A stretch of 64,000 nucleotides of DNA from Lethocerus indicus (GCA_019843655.1 JACDQD010000002.1:6024585-6088584); one strand, 5' to 3'; shown: positions 39,169-51,861, numbered from the stretch's first letter. Numbers and translations are program-made. The notes: generated by a model not told the origin, from the letters alone.

Positions 39169-41073
39169 ATGGTGAAACTGCTTGGAGGGGGATTTTCTTC
39201 CCAGCTGACTCGTTACATCGACGAGAAAATCGACGGTCACCCGTTGTGGACGGCCAGGTTCCTCCACACCGCCAAGGACAAATGTCTGGCCGTTCACCGG
39301 GACTTCGTCAGGGGTAAGATTGCCCAATATCGTCAATCTATCGGCCGAGTGTTTCCCCCATTTTTTAGTTTAGAAACTAAGTGTTTTCACTTTTTTAACT
39401 AAGATCTTTCTTTTCAGCCGGCGCCGAAATAATCCACGCGGCTACGTACCAAGCGACCGTAGAAGGGTTTAAACGACATCTGGGCCTGACCGAAGAAGAG
39501 AGCATTGAACTGATCAAGGAAGGCGTCGCGTTGGCGAAGAAGGCCGTTCAACTCGAATCGGAAGCTTGCGGTACGCTTCGTAAATACATTAACGCCGTCA
39601 TTAAACACACATATATACATCTCAATACTAATGTCCATATATAATGAGAATAGGTTAGAAACAAAGTGTAAATGCAGGAAAATTGAGCAAATTCCACCTT
39701 GTTAGAATCATTAGTCGGTTCAATTTTTTGCAGCTATTCAGTAGTCTCGCTGCGAGGCGCTGTCGACGTAATAATGGAAGAAATGGAAATTGTTTTCAGG
39801 GGAGACTAAGAGTGTTCTGGTGGCGGGCGCGGTGGGTCCTTACGGAGCTCACCTGCACGACGGCTCCGAATACACGGGCTCGTACGCCGAGCGCATCACC
39901 AAACAGGAGCTGAAGGACTGGCACAGGCCCAAAATGAAAGCTCTTCTCGAAGGCGGTGCAGATCTCCTGGCGTTAGAGACGGTCCCCTGTTCTCTGGAGG
40001 CGTTCGCTCTGCTCGAAGTCCTCAAAGAGTTCCCTCAAGCTAAGGCTTGGCTGTCTTTCTCTGTCAAGGTATTTCCATGATTTCTTTTTAAGTTTTATAC
40101 GTGGACCCTTTTTCATTTCGTAGTTTTCTCTCGCCGGTTTGGTCTTTTACTGGACCGGTCTCGGCTGCTCGCCGTCTTCAGTAGTTGTGTCTGCCATTTA
40201 ATCAATATACAGGTTGTTCTGCTATATTTGCAGGACACGAATTCAATAAGTAACGGTGAAAAATTCGACGAGGTGGCTTCAAAATGTTGGGAGTTGTGTA
40301 AAGGACAGTTGATTGCGGTGGGCGCTAACTGTTACAGTCCCAGCTGGGTCACGCCGCTCATGAAAAATATCAGAGCGTCCAATCCATCAATACCCTTCAT
40401 AGCCTACCCGAACAGCACTGAGGTCTACGATAAGGTTCAAGAACGGTTAGTATTTACTCGCCTCTATTACAATAAACAGGCAATAGCGGCAGTAGTATAT
40501 TAATAATTAATGCGGCGATAAATACGCATTTAAGTCACATACTTAACTTTGGTAGGGACAGAAGTTTGTGAAAATTGTGGCAAAAGTTGAATTTACTTAT
40601 ACAGACGAAAATATGGTCTGTAAGCTTGGAAAGAAAAAGACTTGAAATCGGTTCTCTCCCGACTGAATGTTCACTAACATTAGGCATAGTTGGACCTGTC
40701 AACAGGGGACTTTATCCGTGACGTCTATTGTCTTTATTCAAACATAATACATACGGATAATAAATGTCGCGCACTATCAAAATATATTGGCTATCGAGGA
40801 AATCGTTAGAATATCGCCGAAAAATTCGACCGACATTCCATTATTAGTTCCAATATTAATAATTTCTATTTTTCAATAAACTTAGTAACTGACTACTGAA
40901 CCAAATTTTGCAGGTGGATAAAAGAGAACCTGAACACAACGATCGCCGATTACATCGAAGAGTGGATAGATTTCGGAATAAGCTACATCGGCGGCTGCTG
41001 CAGAATAACCGCTAACGAAATAGCCCAAATGCGCCAAGAGATCGCTAAATACTATGCAAATATACGGAACTGA
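39169..41073 (+). CDS. Homocysteine S-methyltransferase 2 (HMT-2)
   Basis: Second tandem paralogue of the zinc-dependent homocysteine S-methyltransferase. Coding exons: 39169-39313, 39418-39570, 39800-40068, 40234-40445, 40914-41073 (939 nt, 312 residues). Phases equal those of HMT-1, and exons 2-4 have identical lengths. Zinc cysteines are at GANC (Cys222) and GGCC (Cys288, Cys289), and the acidic LETVPC motif is kept. The N-terminal motif is LLGGGFSSQL: the Asp of the family DGG motif, which in related enzymes lies at the homocysteine site, is replaced by Gly (residue 6). Activity or specificity may therefore differ. The codons are CpG-rich, like HMT-1 and unlike HMT-3. The start follows TTTTACAG directly. 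Intron 3, only 165 bp, contains a fragment of the hammerhead-like element. Confidence 0.93.
40118..40200 (-). mobile_element. Fragment of hammerhead-like element in HMT-2 intron 3
   Basis: About 80 bp match the element end from CTCTCGCCGGTTTGGTCTTT through the core and into the flanking AGTAG; they make up nearly half of a 165-bp intron. In the core (40149-40185, minus) GAAA has become GAGA, and stem I is ACTA with CAGT. The outer G-C pair of other copies is here A-U, while the innermost pair is lost. Confidence 0.65.
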
Positions 41074-41138
41074 CGGCATTTAAAAAACGAGCATTGTCTC
41101 CAAATTCTATTCTTTTCATTTACGCCAGAATTTATATT

Positions 41139-41144
41139 AATAAA
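41139..41144 (+). terminator. HMT-2 polyadenylation signal
   Basis: AATAAA 66 bp after the HMT-2 stop codon, in AT-rich sequence. Confidence 0.6.
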
Positions 41145-42060
41145 AACAAAAAAATACTGCACGAATATTAATTAATATTCCAAATGATCCAAATTATGAT
41201 TCCGAACGGCCTCGTGTAGAGTTTTCCCGTCCGAAAAAAATTGCAATCCTATTTAATATATTTTATTCGGTATTCACCGATGGGTGAAAAATAAGCGGGA
41301 GTATGCCAATGAGAAGTCCTTGTGGCATAATTAGGCACCATAAATGACGATAGGCAATCTTGATACTCGATGTAAATATGATAACATAACAGTGACGTCG
41401 CATTTAGGTCACGAGCGGTCACTTTTAGCTTCCCGAACGTTTTCAGTCGGTGCATAGCGTTGACATTTCAATCGTGGGCCCGCTCTAATATCCGCCTATT
41501 TCTAGAGTACGTATCACTTTGTAAATTTGTAATCGGTACACAATTTGTCTCTATTTGTCTCTATTTGGCGCATAGCAGCAATGTAAATTAGTTCGGCAGC
41601 AATTGAATGTCCTCGCTCTTAATACTATTTGCGCTAATTGGCATCTTTTCATGATTCGGCCACATAGAACATTAGTACACATTGTCTTATATTCTTAAAA
41701 GCGACAAAACGTTATTACAACCCCCTACTGCAGTGTTTGTTCTTTTAGGTTATACAATTGCACTAATATTCAACTACATTTTACAGTATTAGTTTTTAAC
41801 AAATAATAAATATTAAACTGCGTGGATACAAAAAACAGGAGTCCATAATTTATTCCATATAAAGTACATGCACATAATACAAAGGTCGAGAAATATCAAT
41901 ATCGATATTTTAGATATTGTATATATTTGTTTCTTTCATTTCCAGCGTAATTGTAGGCCAGTTGGCCACTTGTTCCTTTATAACTAGGCAATAAATCGGT
42001 AGAATAATTATTACCCGTTCAATTGGAAAAGATTTTGATGTTTTCTATTCTTATGAGCAG
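41145..42060. other. Intergenic region between HMT-2 and HMT-3
   Basis: No coding sequence. It should hold the HMT-3 promoter and probably a non-coding first exon, since the HMT-3 ATG follows GAGCAG. CpG frequency falls across this interval. Confidence 0.5.
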
Positions 42061-44193
42061 ATGACTTCGGTAACATTAATGGAAGGATCGTTTGGCACTC
42101 AATTGACTAAATATGTTGGAGACACAATAGATGGTGATCCACTGTGGTGTTCCAGATTTCTTGCAACAGATAAGGAAAAATGTATATTAGCACATCGGGA
42201 TCTAATTAGAGGTAATAAACTATCTTAGGACAATAGTTCTTTTAAGTGTTTCATATATTTAAGTATTTTTTTTTAAGTATTTCAGGATAACACATTTTTG
42301 CAACATTACACTGTGTTGGATTCAGGCTTATATTAAAAATGTTATGTTGGATTTGTGCAGATATTAAAGAAAGGTTATGATGGATTCAGACTGTAATTCA
42401 AATGGTTACATTAGCTGTTATGAATAGAGTAATTGCTGTAAAGATATTTTATGAAGACTAAAAGTTGCCTTATACACTAGTCTACACATTTACATAGTTT
42501 TATATATTGGGCTCAATGAGCTGTGCCGTCAATTTTTTCCGCCAGCCGAGATGTTAATTATGTCGGATAATGTTATTTCTGATACAATGCCATAATGTAA
42601 AATCAGTAAAAATTAAGAATGAATTTTCAATTCATTCCGAAGCCGGAATTTATCGTTTTTTGGGATTTATTTTGGACCCCTCAGACAAGCAATTAAGTTT
42701 TTGGTCCTCGCATTCGCCTTGTTCCAGCCACCACCACTTATTTCCTCCACACGTCACTAACTGAATTCAAATGGAACGTAGCCAAAACGAAATTGCAAAT
42801 ATGAATTATAATTAACTAGAGCCTATAGTGATGTAATTTCATTCTGATTAGGCCTTCAGAATTACACAGGAATTTTATAGTTTTGATTGTCATCTATGAA
42901 TAATTAGAACATGTTTTGGGTTTCTTCGGGCTTCTAATACAATTTTCATAAGGGATGAATGTACAGCTTGTGTCTCTTTCCTTCATTCTTTTCATACTTC
43001 TAGCTGGAACCCAGATCCTTACAACAGCTTCATACCAGGCCTCCGTAGAAGGCTTCATGAAATATTTGGGGGTCGACCGGATGACTGCGATATCTCTCAT
43101 TAAAGATTCAGTAATAATAGCAAGAAAGGCTATCGAATTAGAAGAGAAGGAAATGGGTAAACATTTACAGTTTGTTGGCTTGATGAGTTTTAAGTCATGA
43201 ACCATCTTCTGTTCTCCACTATCTCGCTATAGTCTGACGAAATGGGTGTCTGTAATCCTATTGTACTATTTTCAGGGAAAAAATTAAATGTACTGGTAGC
43301 CGGATCGGTTGGGCCCTACGGGGCTTACCTCCACGATGGATCTGACTACACTGGCTCCTATGGGAACAAAGTTAATAAAGAAGAACTCAAAACATGGCAT
43401 GAACCCAGAATTAAGGCACTGATTGAAGCAGGAGCAGATATAATCGGATTTGAAACTATACCAGTATTAGTTGAAGCTGAAATATTGATTGAAATACTCG
43501 AGCAGTACCCAGAAAAAAAGGCTTGGTTGTCATTCTCATGCAAGGTGAAAATCTCCAAGAGAACAGATTAATATTTGGCCACAATGATTTAATACATAGT
43601 TGAAATAATATGTAAAGAAAAAAGTACTCACTGAACAATGTTTGTATGTCTTACTTGCCGAATGAATGTCTGAACAACCTTAAAAAAAATTTAAATTTTT
43701 TTATTGAAAAACGTTTTTATTGCTAAGAGATGATTTTCAGGACGAAAAAAGAATAAGTAGTGGAGAACTTTTCTATGATGCAGCTGTTAAATGTTGGAAA
43801 CTAGGATGTAATCAATTAATTGCAGTAGGTGTGAACTGCCTGAACCCTTCATGGGTCACACCTTTATTTAAAAAACTCAAGGAAACCCACCCCAACATTC
43901 CATTAATTGCATATCCCAATAGTGGTGAAACATATGATAAAGAAAAGGGGAGGTATGCTTCACTTCTTTAAACGTAAAGACGATTATATATCACACAGTT
44001 AGTACAACATATAATAAATATATCACTATTTTTTAGGTGGCTTGACAAAACTACTTCACTGTCTGTAACTGATTACACGGAAGAGTGGCTTGAGCTTGGA
44101 ATAAATTACATTGGCGGTTGCTGCAGAACCAACGATAAAGATGTGAAACAATTTAGTGAAAAAATTAAAAACTGGAGGAATAAAAATAAATAA
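42061..44193 (+). CDS. Homocysteine S-methyltransferase 3 (HMT-3)
   Basis: Third tandem paralogue. Coding exons: 42061-42211, 43004-43156, 43276-43544, 43741-43952, 44037-44193 (942 nt, 313 residues), with the same phases as HMT-1 and HMT-2. Zinc cysteines are at GVNC (Cys224) and GGCC (Cys290, Cys291), and the FETIPV motif carries the expected Glu. The N-terminal motif reads LMEGSFGTQL, so the family DGG Asp is replaced by Glu (residue 8), a conservative change. Base use differs clearly: exon 3 has about 6 CpG by hand count against about 21 and 19 in HMT-1 and -2, and third positions are AT-rich. It carries no copy of the hammerhead-like element. It ends tail to tail with PIX, 927 bp away. 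Expected role: cytosolic methylation of homocysteine to methionine. Confidence 0.93.
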
Positions 44194-44275
44194 TTGCATA
44201 TATAATTATGGTTTTAATTCTCAACTCCTTAACATCATTTTGAAAAATATAGTTTTTATTTAATTTCTATAATAC

Positions 44276-44281
44276 AATAAA
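44276..44281 (+). terminator. HMT-3 polyadenylation signal
   Basis: AATAAA 83 bp after the HMT-3 stop. A minus-strand AATAAA (TTTATT at 44255-44260) lies just beside it and could serve the PIX transcript, so the two 3' ends may overlap. Confidence 0.5.
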
Positions 44282-45120
44282 TGTTGAGGAAATTTATCAT
44301 ACATAAAAATTAGTTGTACATTTCGATGTCAATATCTTATAACTAATGGTTAAGAAAATGGACGTGGTAATTAATACCTATAAAATTTATAGCTATCACA
44401 TTACTATAACAGTTAACATAATACTCATTCAACAATTAAATATTTGAATTATTATTAACCAAAGAATATAATATATTCACTTACACATATATCCTTTACT
44501 ATAAACAGAGATATATCCTTTTATAAAAAGTTATTGCAACCATTATCAGTCAATATAATATGGCAGAGAAGTAAAAAAACCTTCTTGAAGGCTCTTACTT
44601 AGGGTCAACAAATCAATATTTACATAATGAATGCCTGCAAAAGGAACTTATTAACTCTAAGAATAAACAAATACTGATCATTCAAAGTAGAATGCTTCAT
44701 TGCCCATTACCCTGAAAACAAGCAATTTAAAAAACAGAACAATACTAAAATTCTGCATGGAATAAACACTTACAGTCTTATAATTCATAATAAAAGCATC
44801 AACAAATTTGAAAAATAATAACACGACATAAATGGTATGGTAAGATTTAATACTTTAAAAATTAATATGCTCTAAAATGTTATCCTATCTAAACAATACT
44901 AACAATAAAATTTGTATTATAAATAACATGCTTACTTGACAATGATATAGCTTTAAAAAATAATTGTGCTTTCCAATCACTCAAATGGAGGAACTTGCTC
45001 CAGGCCCTAAAATGTATTACACTTATGTAAGCTCTGAAAAAATTACAGGAAAAAATTCTGATCCAAAAATCACAAATGTGAAATTTATCTATCTATATAT
45101 CATTTATGTTATTATTTATA
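44282..45120. other. Convergent 3' region of HMT-3 and PIX
   Basis: AT-rich, no coding sequence. Probably mostly the 3' untranslated region of PIX. A 61-codon plus-strand frame at 44964-45149 overlaps the PIX last exon in antisense and is not supported. Confidence 0.5.
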
Positions 45121-48100
45121 TCAGGCAGTTGCATTTTGGAGATCATTAGGTGGTGTCGATATGTGATTACGGATAATAGACTGAAGATGCTCTCTAGCAC
45201 CCTTCTCTTCTAGCACTGTTTGTGTCAATGAAATTATTCTATTGTTTAGCTCAAAAATCATTTTCTGTAATCCGACAACAGTTTCAGCCAGGTTCCTAAA
45301 AACAAGTAATTCATTTCAATTAAACAAATAATGAAAACTATAAATAAAACTAAGTGATTAAGTTAACGCAGATTATTTTTTTTATTTTGGGATTATTGAA
45401 CAATTTATTACATTTTAATAAATGAGTTATCACTTAAGTCACATAATATAATTTCTTTTTCCAGTAATTCATTTTAAAATAAACAGGTGGAAACATTCTG
45501 TAAATTTATCAAGATTAGTAATTGAACTTATTTTACACATGTGAAGCATAACATTTTCAACTCATGAGCAAAAGTGATTGCACCATAAAAATTACAATGA
45601 TAAGATATACCTATATAATTAATTATATTACTTACTTATCTTCTTCAAATGAATTATTGACAGGACAATCGACCACAGAAATGTCCTTTTCTGCTACAGA
45701 TAAATGTTGACCAGCTACAGATTCTGAAGCAGAAAAAATATGGCTTAGTACATACATCAAATTATCTGTTCTTCTATCCTTCAAAAGGGATCTTCAAAAG
45801 GGCTATTCAAAAGATAAAGGTTTATTTATTTGAGAGTAATTTATTTAATTATGATAACTCTAACAAGTTAAAATATTAAAGTTTTAAATAGTAACATTTC
45901 TGTAACATGTGTGTTAAAAAAAGCACCATGGTATTCGAATGATAACGAGTGCTGAAAGTTTATAACAGTTCAAGAGACAGAGATAAGAAAGTTACAAATT
46001 TGATTCATTACTAGAGTCAGTAGAACTACTGCTAAAAGTAAAGTAACACTACTACCCACTTATTAAGGCACAAAGAAACCAAGCACCGGTCATCACAGAA
46101 ATATCATCCATATAAAGAAACCATTAATTTCATGATCAAACCATTAACAGTACATTCACTTGGGCGAACCCATAGCAAGTAATTTAGTCACATGAGAAAC
46201 AAGAACAGTAATATCAAAATACAGACATTCAACAAATAACATTCAAATATTTCCGTATTAATATTCGTTTCAATAATTTTTTATACTTATTCGTGCAATC
46301 ACTAGAAATTGGTAACAGTGAAGCATACAACATATGAAAGAGTAAATTAAGAAATATAAGTTTTCCTATTTTTTTAAATATAAGTTGTTCAATGTAATAG
46401 TATTAGACTAGTGAATTTTGGTTCAGTTTTAGAATGTGTACAACTTTACCCCCCTTCCCCCAATGTTTAACAATTTAAGATAATTTTAATTAAAAATTAA
46501 TTTTCTTATTATTACAAAAATGTATAATATAAAATATATGAATAAAACATTAATACTAAATAAGAATAATGAGCAAATAAATGATAACATCAAATATAAA
46601 AATCAGATTATGAACATTATATCTTAATATATACTAGATATATTTTGTTACATACTTCAATCTATAAGTCTTGATTAAATTTATAAATTAATAAGAAATA
46701 AAGTCGTGAATGAATAAAATAAAATAACTAAGTCTTATATTAATACTTTTTAAGATATAATAATGCATATAATCTCTTTATTAAATATAAGGGGTGTTGA
46801 ACCTGACACTTTGGAATGGCACATAAAACAAACTCCCCTATAATTAGAACAATAAGCTGTACTTACTATCATTAATTAAGGCCATAGGTTTTCATATTTC
46901 TGAAGTATAAAATGGAAGATCACAATTACTGGCAATGGTATTAAAGATAAACAGAAAGCAAAAGAAATTAAAAAACTGTAACTAATATGTAAATTATAGT
47001 TAATTATTTGAACCTTGTGGAGAATCTATGTATAATAAATGAAAATAATATTAAGCTAAGCAATTATTAGTACTGAAAATTAGAGGAATCAATTAAAAAC
47101 AGAAGAAATATATGCTGTAATAAGTAATATAAAAAGTTTGATGATTTCAAGAAACGAATTTATGCATGCAAGTCATAAATTACTATAATGTAATAACAAT
47201 TAACACATTTTCTTTAGATTTACCTTTCTCGGTAGAATGGAGTACATTTATAAATACTTCAGAAGATTGAAGCTTTATACGCGAATTTAAGACTTTGTAC
47301 ATACTAGGTGCCTGTGACTAGGATTAGAAATTATTGTATACATATTTCGTATAAGAACACACTGACAAATTAAATACACAAAACTAAAACTGTAACTGCT
47401 GAATCAAATGCAGTGATTGGGAAAAAATTACATATTTTATGAATTTCAAGATTTGTTTTATCAAAATACAATGGTGAAAATGGAATTCTCAGTAAAAAAA
47501 TATGATTTGTGTTATAGAATTATTCTAAAACATGTGAAGGCAAGTTGGCCTTAGAGGCAAACATTTTTAGGAACTTCAGCAACAGTAGTTATGTTAGAGG
47601 CATATGATCAATAAATATGAATGAAAACTTGAAATTGTAACTAGCACCTAAAATTATAAATTAAAACATCCTTGGTCCATTTTAAATAATCAAATGTAAT
47701 TTTTGTGAAATGTTTATGTATACGTATATGTGTATGCTCAAATATGACATCACAACAATTGTACTATTAGTTTTTGAAAGAAGAATGTTAACATTTTTAA
47801 CTTTTGTAAAAAAGGGAATATTTTATTAAACATATTAATCAGAAAAGTTCATAATTATGTGTTCTTGGAAAATTAATTTTATAAGACTATATCTGTCTGT
47901 TCATACCAAACAGCGTGGGAAAAATTTATAAATAATTAATAACAATTGTACTACAACAAATGGCACACCAATGACCTGCATCTGGATGTTCCTCCTCAGA
48001 AAAAATTATTTAATGATTCTATATCTCCCAATCAACTCAATAATGCATTCTACATGTTAAAAAGAATGCACTTAATGGCACGACGGTGACTAAGTTCAAG

Positions 48101-50947
48101 TTTTTTCCACCACCTTCAATAGTTCTGTACAAACATCAATGCAGGTTATAAAGAGTATAGACCAATATAATTATTCTAAACCTTTATAATAAAATTTGTA
48201 AAAATTTTGAGATAAATATTTCTTTTTAAACTGATGAAATAGGAGAAATGAAACTATGTAACTTGTTTGATTCCCATACTGAATACAATTACCCTGCCTA
48301 CAATATGTTATAAAACAGCAGTAATTACAAATAAATGGATAAGTACAACCTAGCAATGGGATAGTGCAATTTGTTTTGTCCTCTTTAAGGGATTAATATC
48401 TGATAATAGTAAAGACTCAGTTCGAACACCCCTATAAGGTTTCAGTCGGGGAGACATTGCTTTTTTGAAAACTGTTGTCGAAGTACTATTCAAGGTGGGC
48501 TTTAGTGATGGCTTTGAGAACTTGAGGCAAGTGGGCACAGCACCAAGTTGAAGCCCGCCTAGTTCTAGGGCGCTTCATTGTTCCGTAGCTACGATGTGCT
48601 CCCTCCTCTAGACTGGTGCTCCTCTGCCCTAAACCACCTTCATCATCATCATCATCACCACCACCACCACCGACAACTGCAAACAACACAACAATCACAA
48701 CAGCCCCCTCACAACGACACTTCCTCAAGCATAGCATACACCTAACTACCTATAGACACCCCTTCCTTATTTTCCTTCCTTCCTTCCTACACGCAATTCA
48801 CACAAGCTGTACATAACGCAAAACACAATGCGCTTCTCAGTTTATTTAGGTAATTGCAAACAAAATAAAAATAAAAAAGACAACAAAGATTCAACTACAT
48901 ATCAACTAATTGGCAAGGATTAGAAAACAACATCCAACAACAGCAACAGGGGTGCAAGCTGCCTAATTGAATTCTAATAATATATATTTTGTTTTATGAA
49001 AATAAAATAACTGGAATTGCTTGAAATGAATCAAATAAATTGGATATATTCTATGAAAAGTTTTGTTTGACTAAATCGAAATTTTAATGTGTATTCAAGA
49101 TCGATCCAGAAAAAAAACAAGAATGCTTTATGGACACATTTCTTATAGGGTTCTGATATAATATGTCATTAAGTGTTTGACACTTGCACATACTTTGCAA
49201 CATTTATGTATGTATTAATATATTAAATTAAATATAAACATTTTCTAAAAGAACACTCAGATTAATTCTTTTACAATACATTAAGAAAGGTAAAATGTAA
49301 TGAGATATTGAGATATGATATATATCCAATGATAAAAGACAATATCATTATTAATATAATTAAATAATTCAATGGCATTAATATTTTGAAAAGTACAATA
49401 ACTTTCAGACCCACTTATTTTAACTTTTAAGCATTCGACTTTTCTTTCCAATTTTCCAGTTATATTATAAACATGTTTTTAAAAATTTAAAGATTAGGAA
49501 ATGAAACTAAAACATTTGATTCAGTCATTGATTCTTTAGGTTAAACATTCATACTTCACAAAAAAATATTTTATGTTGAAGCATGATTTAAGATTAAGAT
49601 GATAGTTTTTATTAAGATACCAAATAAAAGTGTATGCTGAAATTTTGAATAGTTATTAAACCTTGAGTAAACAATATGGGACATTATAAAATAAAATACT
49701 TGACTGCTTCAATGCGAATTTACATCTGAAAGTAATAGAATTTTAAAAATATTTATCTTTAGTCTAAACTGTTTTATTATCAATTAATAAAATATTTATT
49801 GTTTAATAATTAACCAATTATTACTATAACATATTATAAATTAAACTTTGGTTTTCAATTAATACTGTAAGTAGTTTCAAATTTAGTAACTCACATGTAC
49901 ATGTACACATGTTACTGTATTAGTTTGTCAGTTGGGAATGTTCCAAACTTAATTACACATAACAATGAAGTTAAATCAAAGGTTTTGCAAAACTGAATAC
50001 TAAATAGTACCAAAAGAGAAAGTGTCTTATAACATTTGATGCTTTCAAATAAATATAATCTTTATAAATTACATTTCTCCTAAATTTATAATTGGGATAA
50101 TTAATGTATATAAATATTTTTTTTTATAGATAACAAACAAAAATATGGACCTGATTCGAGGAAGCCTCAATCGATGAGCCAGCTTAGAATGCCAGTCTTT
50201 GGCTTAGCCTGTTGAATCGAGGCAGGTGCAGGGTGAAGAATTACTGCAATGTATATTTAACCAATACACAATCTGTTATAAGATGTGCACAAACAATGTA
50301 ACTAAACGAACAAAAATAAATTCCTCCGACTGTAATAACATGAACAAGAAAGGGAACTATTTACAGAAATTGTAAACCGTAAACACAAAAATGTTAATTC
50401 AAACTATTTTAATTTTCACAATTGGTTATGAAAAGTTTGAAAAGTGTACAGACACAGGACATTGGCAAGCAATACACTCAAGGCAGTGCATACCCTGTGA
50501 CCTCTAGCCACATCAGACAAGAAGACACGTATTTTAAACACAGAACCACATCTGTCTCCTGAGTGGATATTCAAACAATAAAAAGCAAAAACAACAAATA
50601 CTGGCATGAATGTGATAACCTCAAATCACAGCATTAAGTGGAATGTTTCAGGTCTCCAAAAATCCTCATGGAAATAACAGGTGTAGGAAGACAAAAACAA
50701 GTGATCTTTATATATATATAATACTAATTTGTGTAATAAGGAATCAATGTTATATGTTGTAACTAACTCCATTTAAACAATATTTGTTCATGCATTGTAA
50801 TAATATGTTTACACTATAATATCCCCCAATGACTTTAGGATCTTAAATTATATTCACGTATGTGTTCAAATTGTAAAATGAATCTCACACCTAGTTCAAA
50901 GACAATATGTTGATATCACTGACAGAAAAACTATATTACGAAAAACT

Positions 50948-51000
<53 letters not shown>

Positions 51001-51801
51001 CATACATATATAATGCTGAACTACTTTTTTTTTACAATTGTAGTGTTAAACTATCACTGTCAAAATAATTATTCATATACATTGTTACCGATTTAAATTT
51101 AAAATCATTTTTGTAAAAATTCTAATGTGTATTATTGAAAAAATAAGCTGTTAAATATGGATTTATGAAGATAGGTCAATCAAATTAGAGCATATATACA
51201 AATAATACAGTATAAGTAAGGATAACTTTTCCGTTCACCTAATGTTTTGTGCGAGTAACACAAAATTAGTTTAATAACCATGCATTCATTGAAATTGGTC
51301 TGTAAAGAGTAATAAACACTGTCTAAACACTGTTATAAAAAAAAAAATTAACTATCCAAAAAACATATAACTTAAATGGAATATTAAACTAAAAATGTTA
51401 TACTCTAAATATTTACAGAAAAGTGAGTGTATATAACTTTAATTTATGATAAAACAGGAACAAACAGGAAAATGTTCTCAAGTTCTGACAACTGTATTCC
51501 ACCACTTATAAAAGAAGCAAGACTTATAAGCAAGATATAATAGCTCCTTATAGGTCAACCGAGCAAGAGTGAATTCTAAAGTATTAAGACTGAAGTGCTA
51601 GCAACAAATTTTAATGGTGTATATAAATAATAATCCAATTTGTTTACCTGTATTGTGTTGAAAGAAAGAGTAACTGTCTACAATTACTTATTGGAACATA
51701 CAATATGACTTTATATTGAGAATACTTAATGGCGATGCATTAAGAATGTTATTATAGAAATAAGTATAATTATAACAAAATTATGTTCAAAAATACGAAA
51801 A

Positions 51802-51861
<60 letters not shown>

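Noticed and set aside
42894..43205. 103-codon minus-strand frame
   Set aside because: Antisense shadow of HMT-3 exon 2.
48350..48538. 62-codon minus-strand frame with a protein-like Ser/Lys/Pro composition in the PIX intron
   Set aside because: It overlaps the phase-matched alternative PIX exon in a different frame and has no acceptor of the right phase. Kept only as a note that the exon might continue by an unseen splice.
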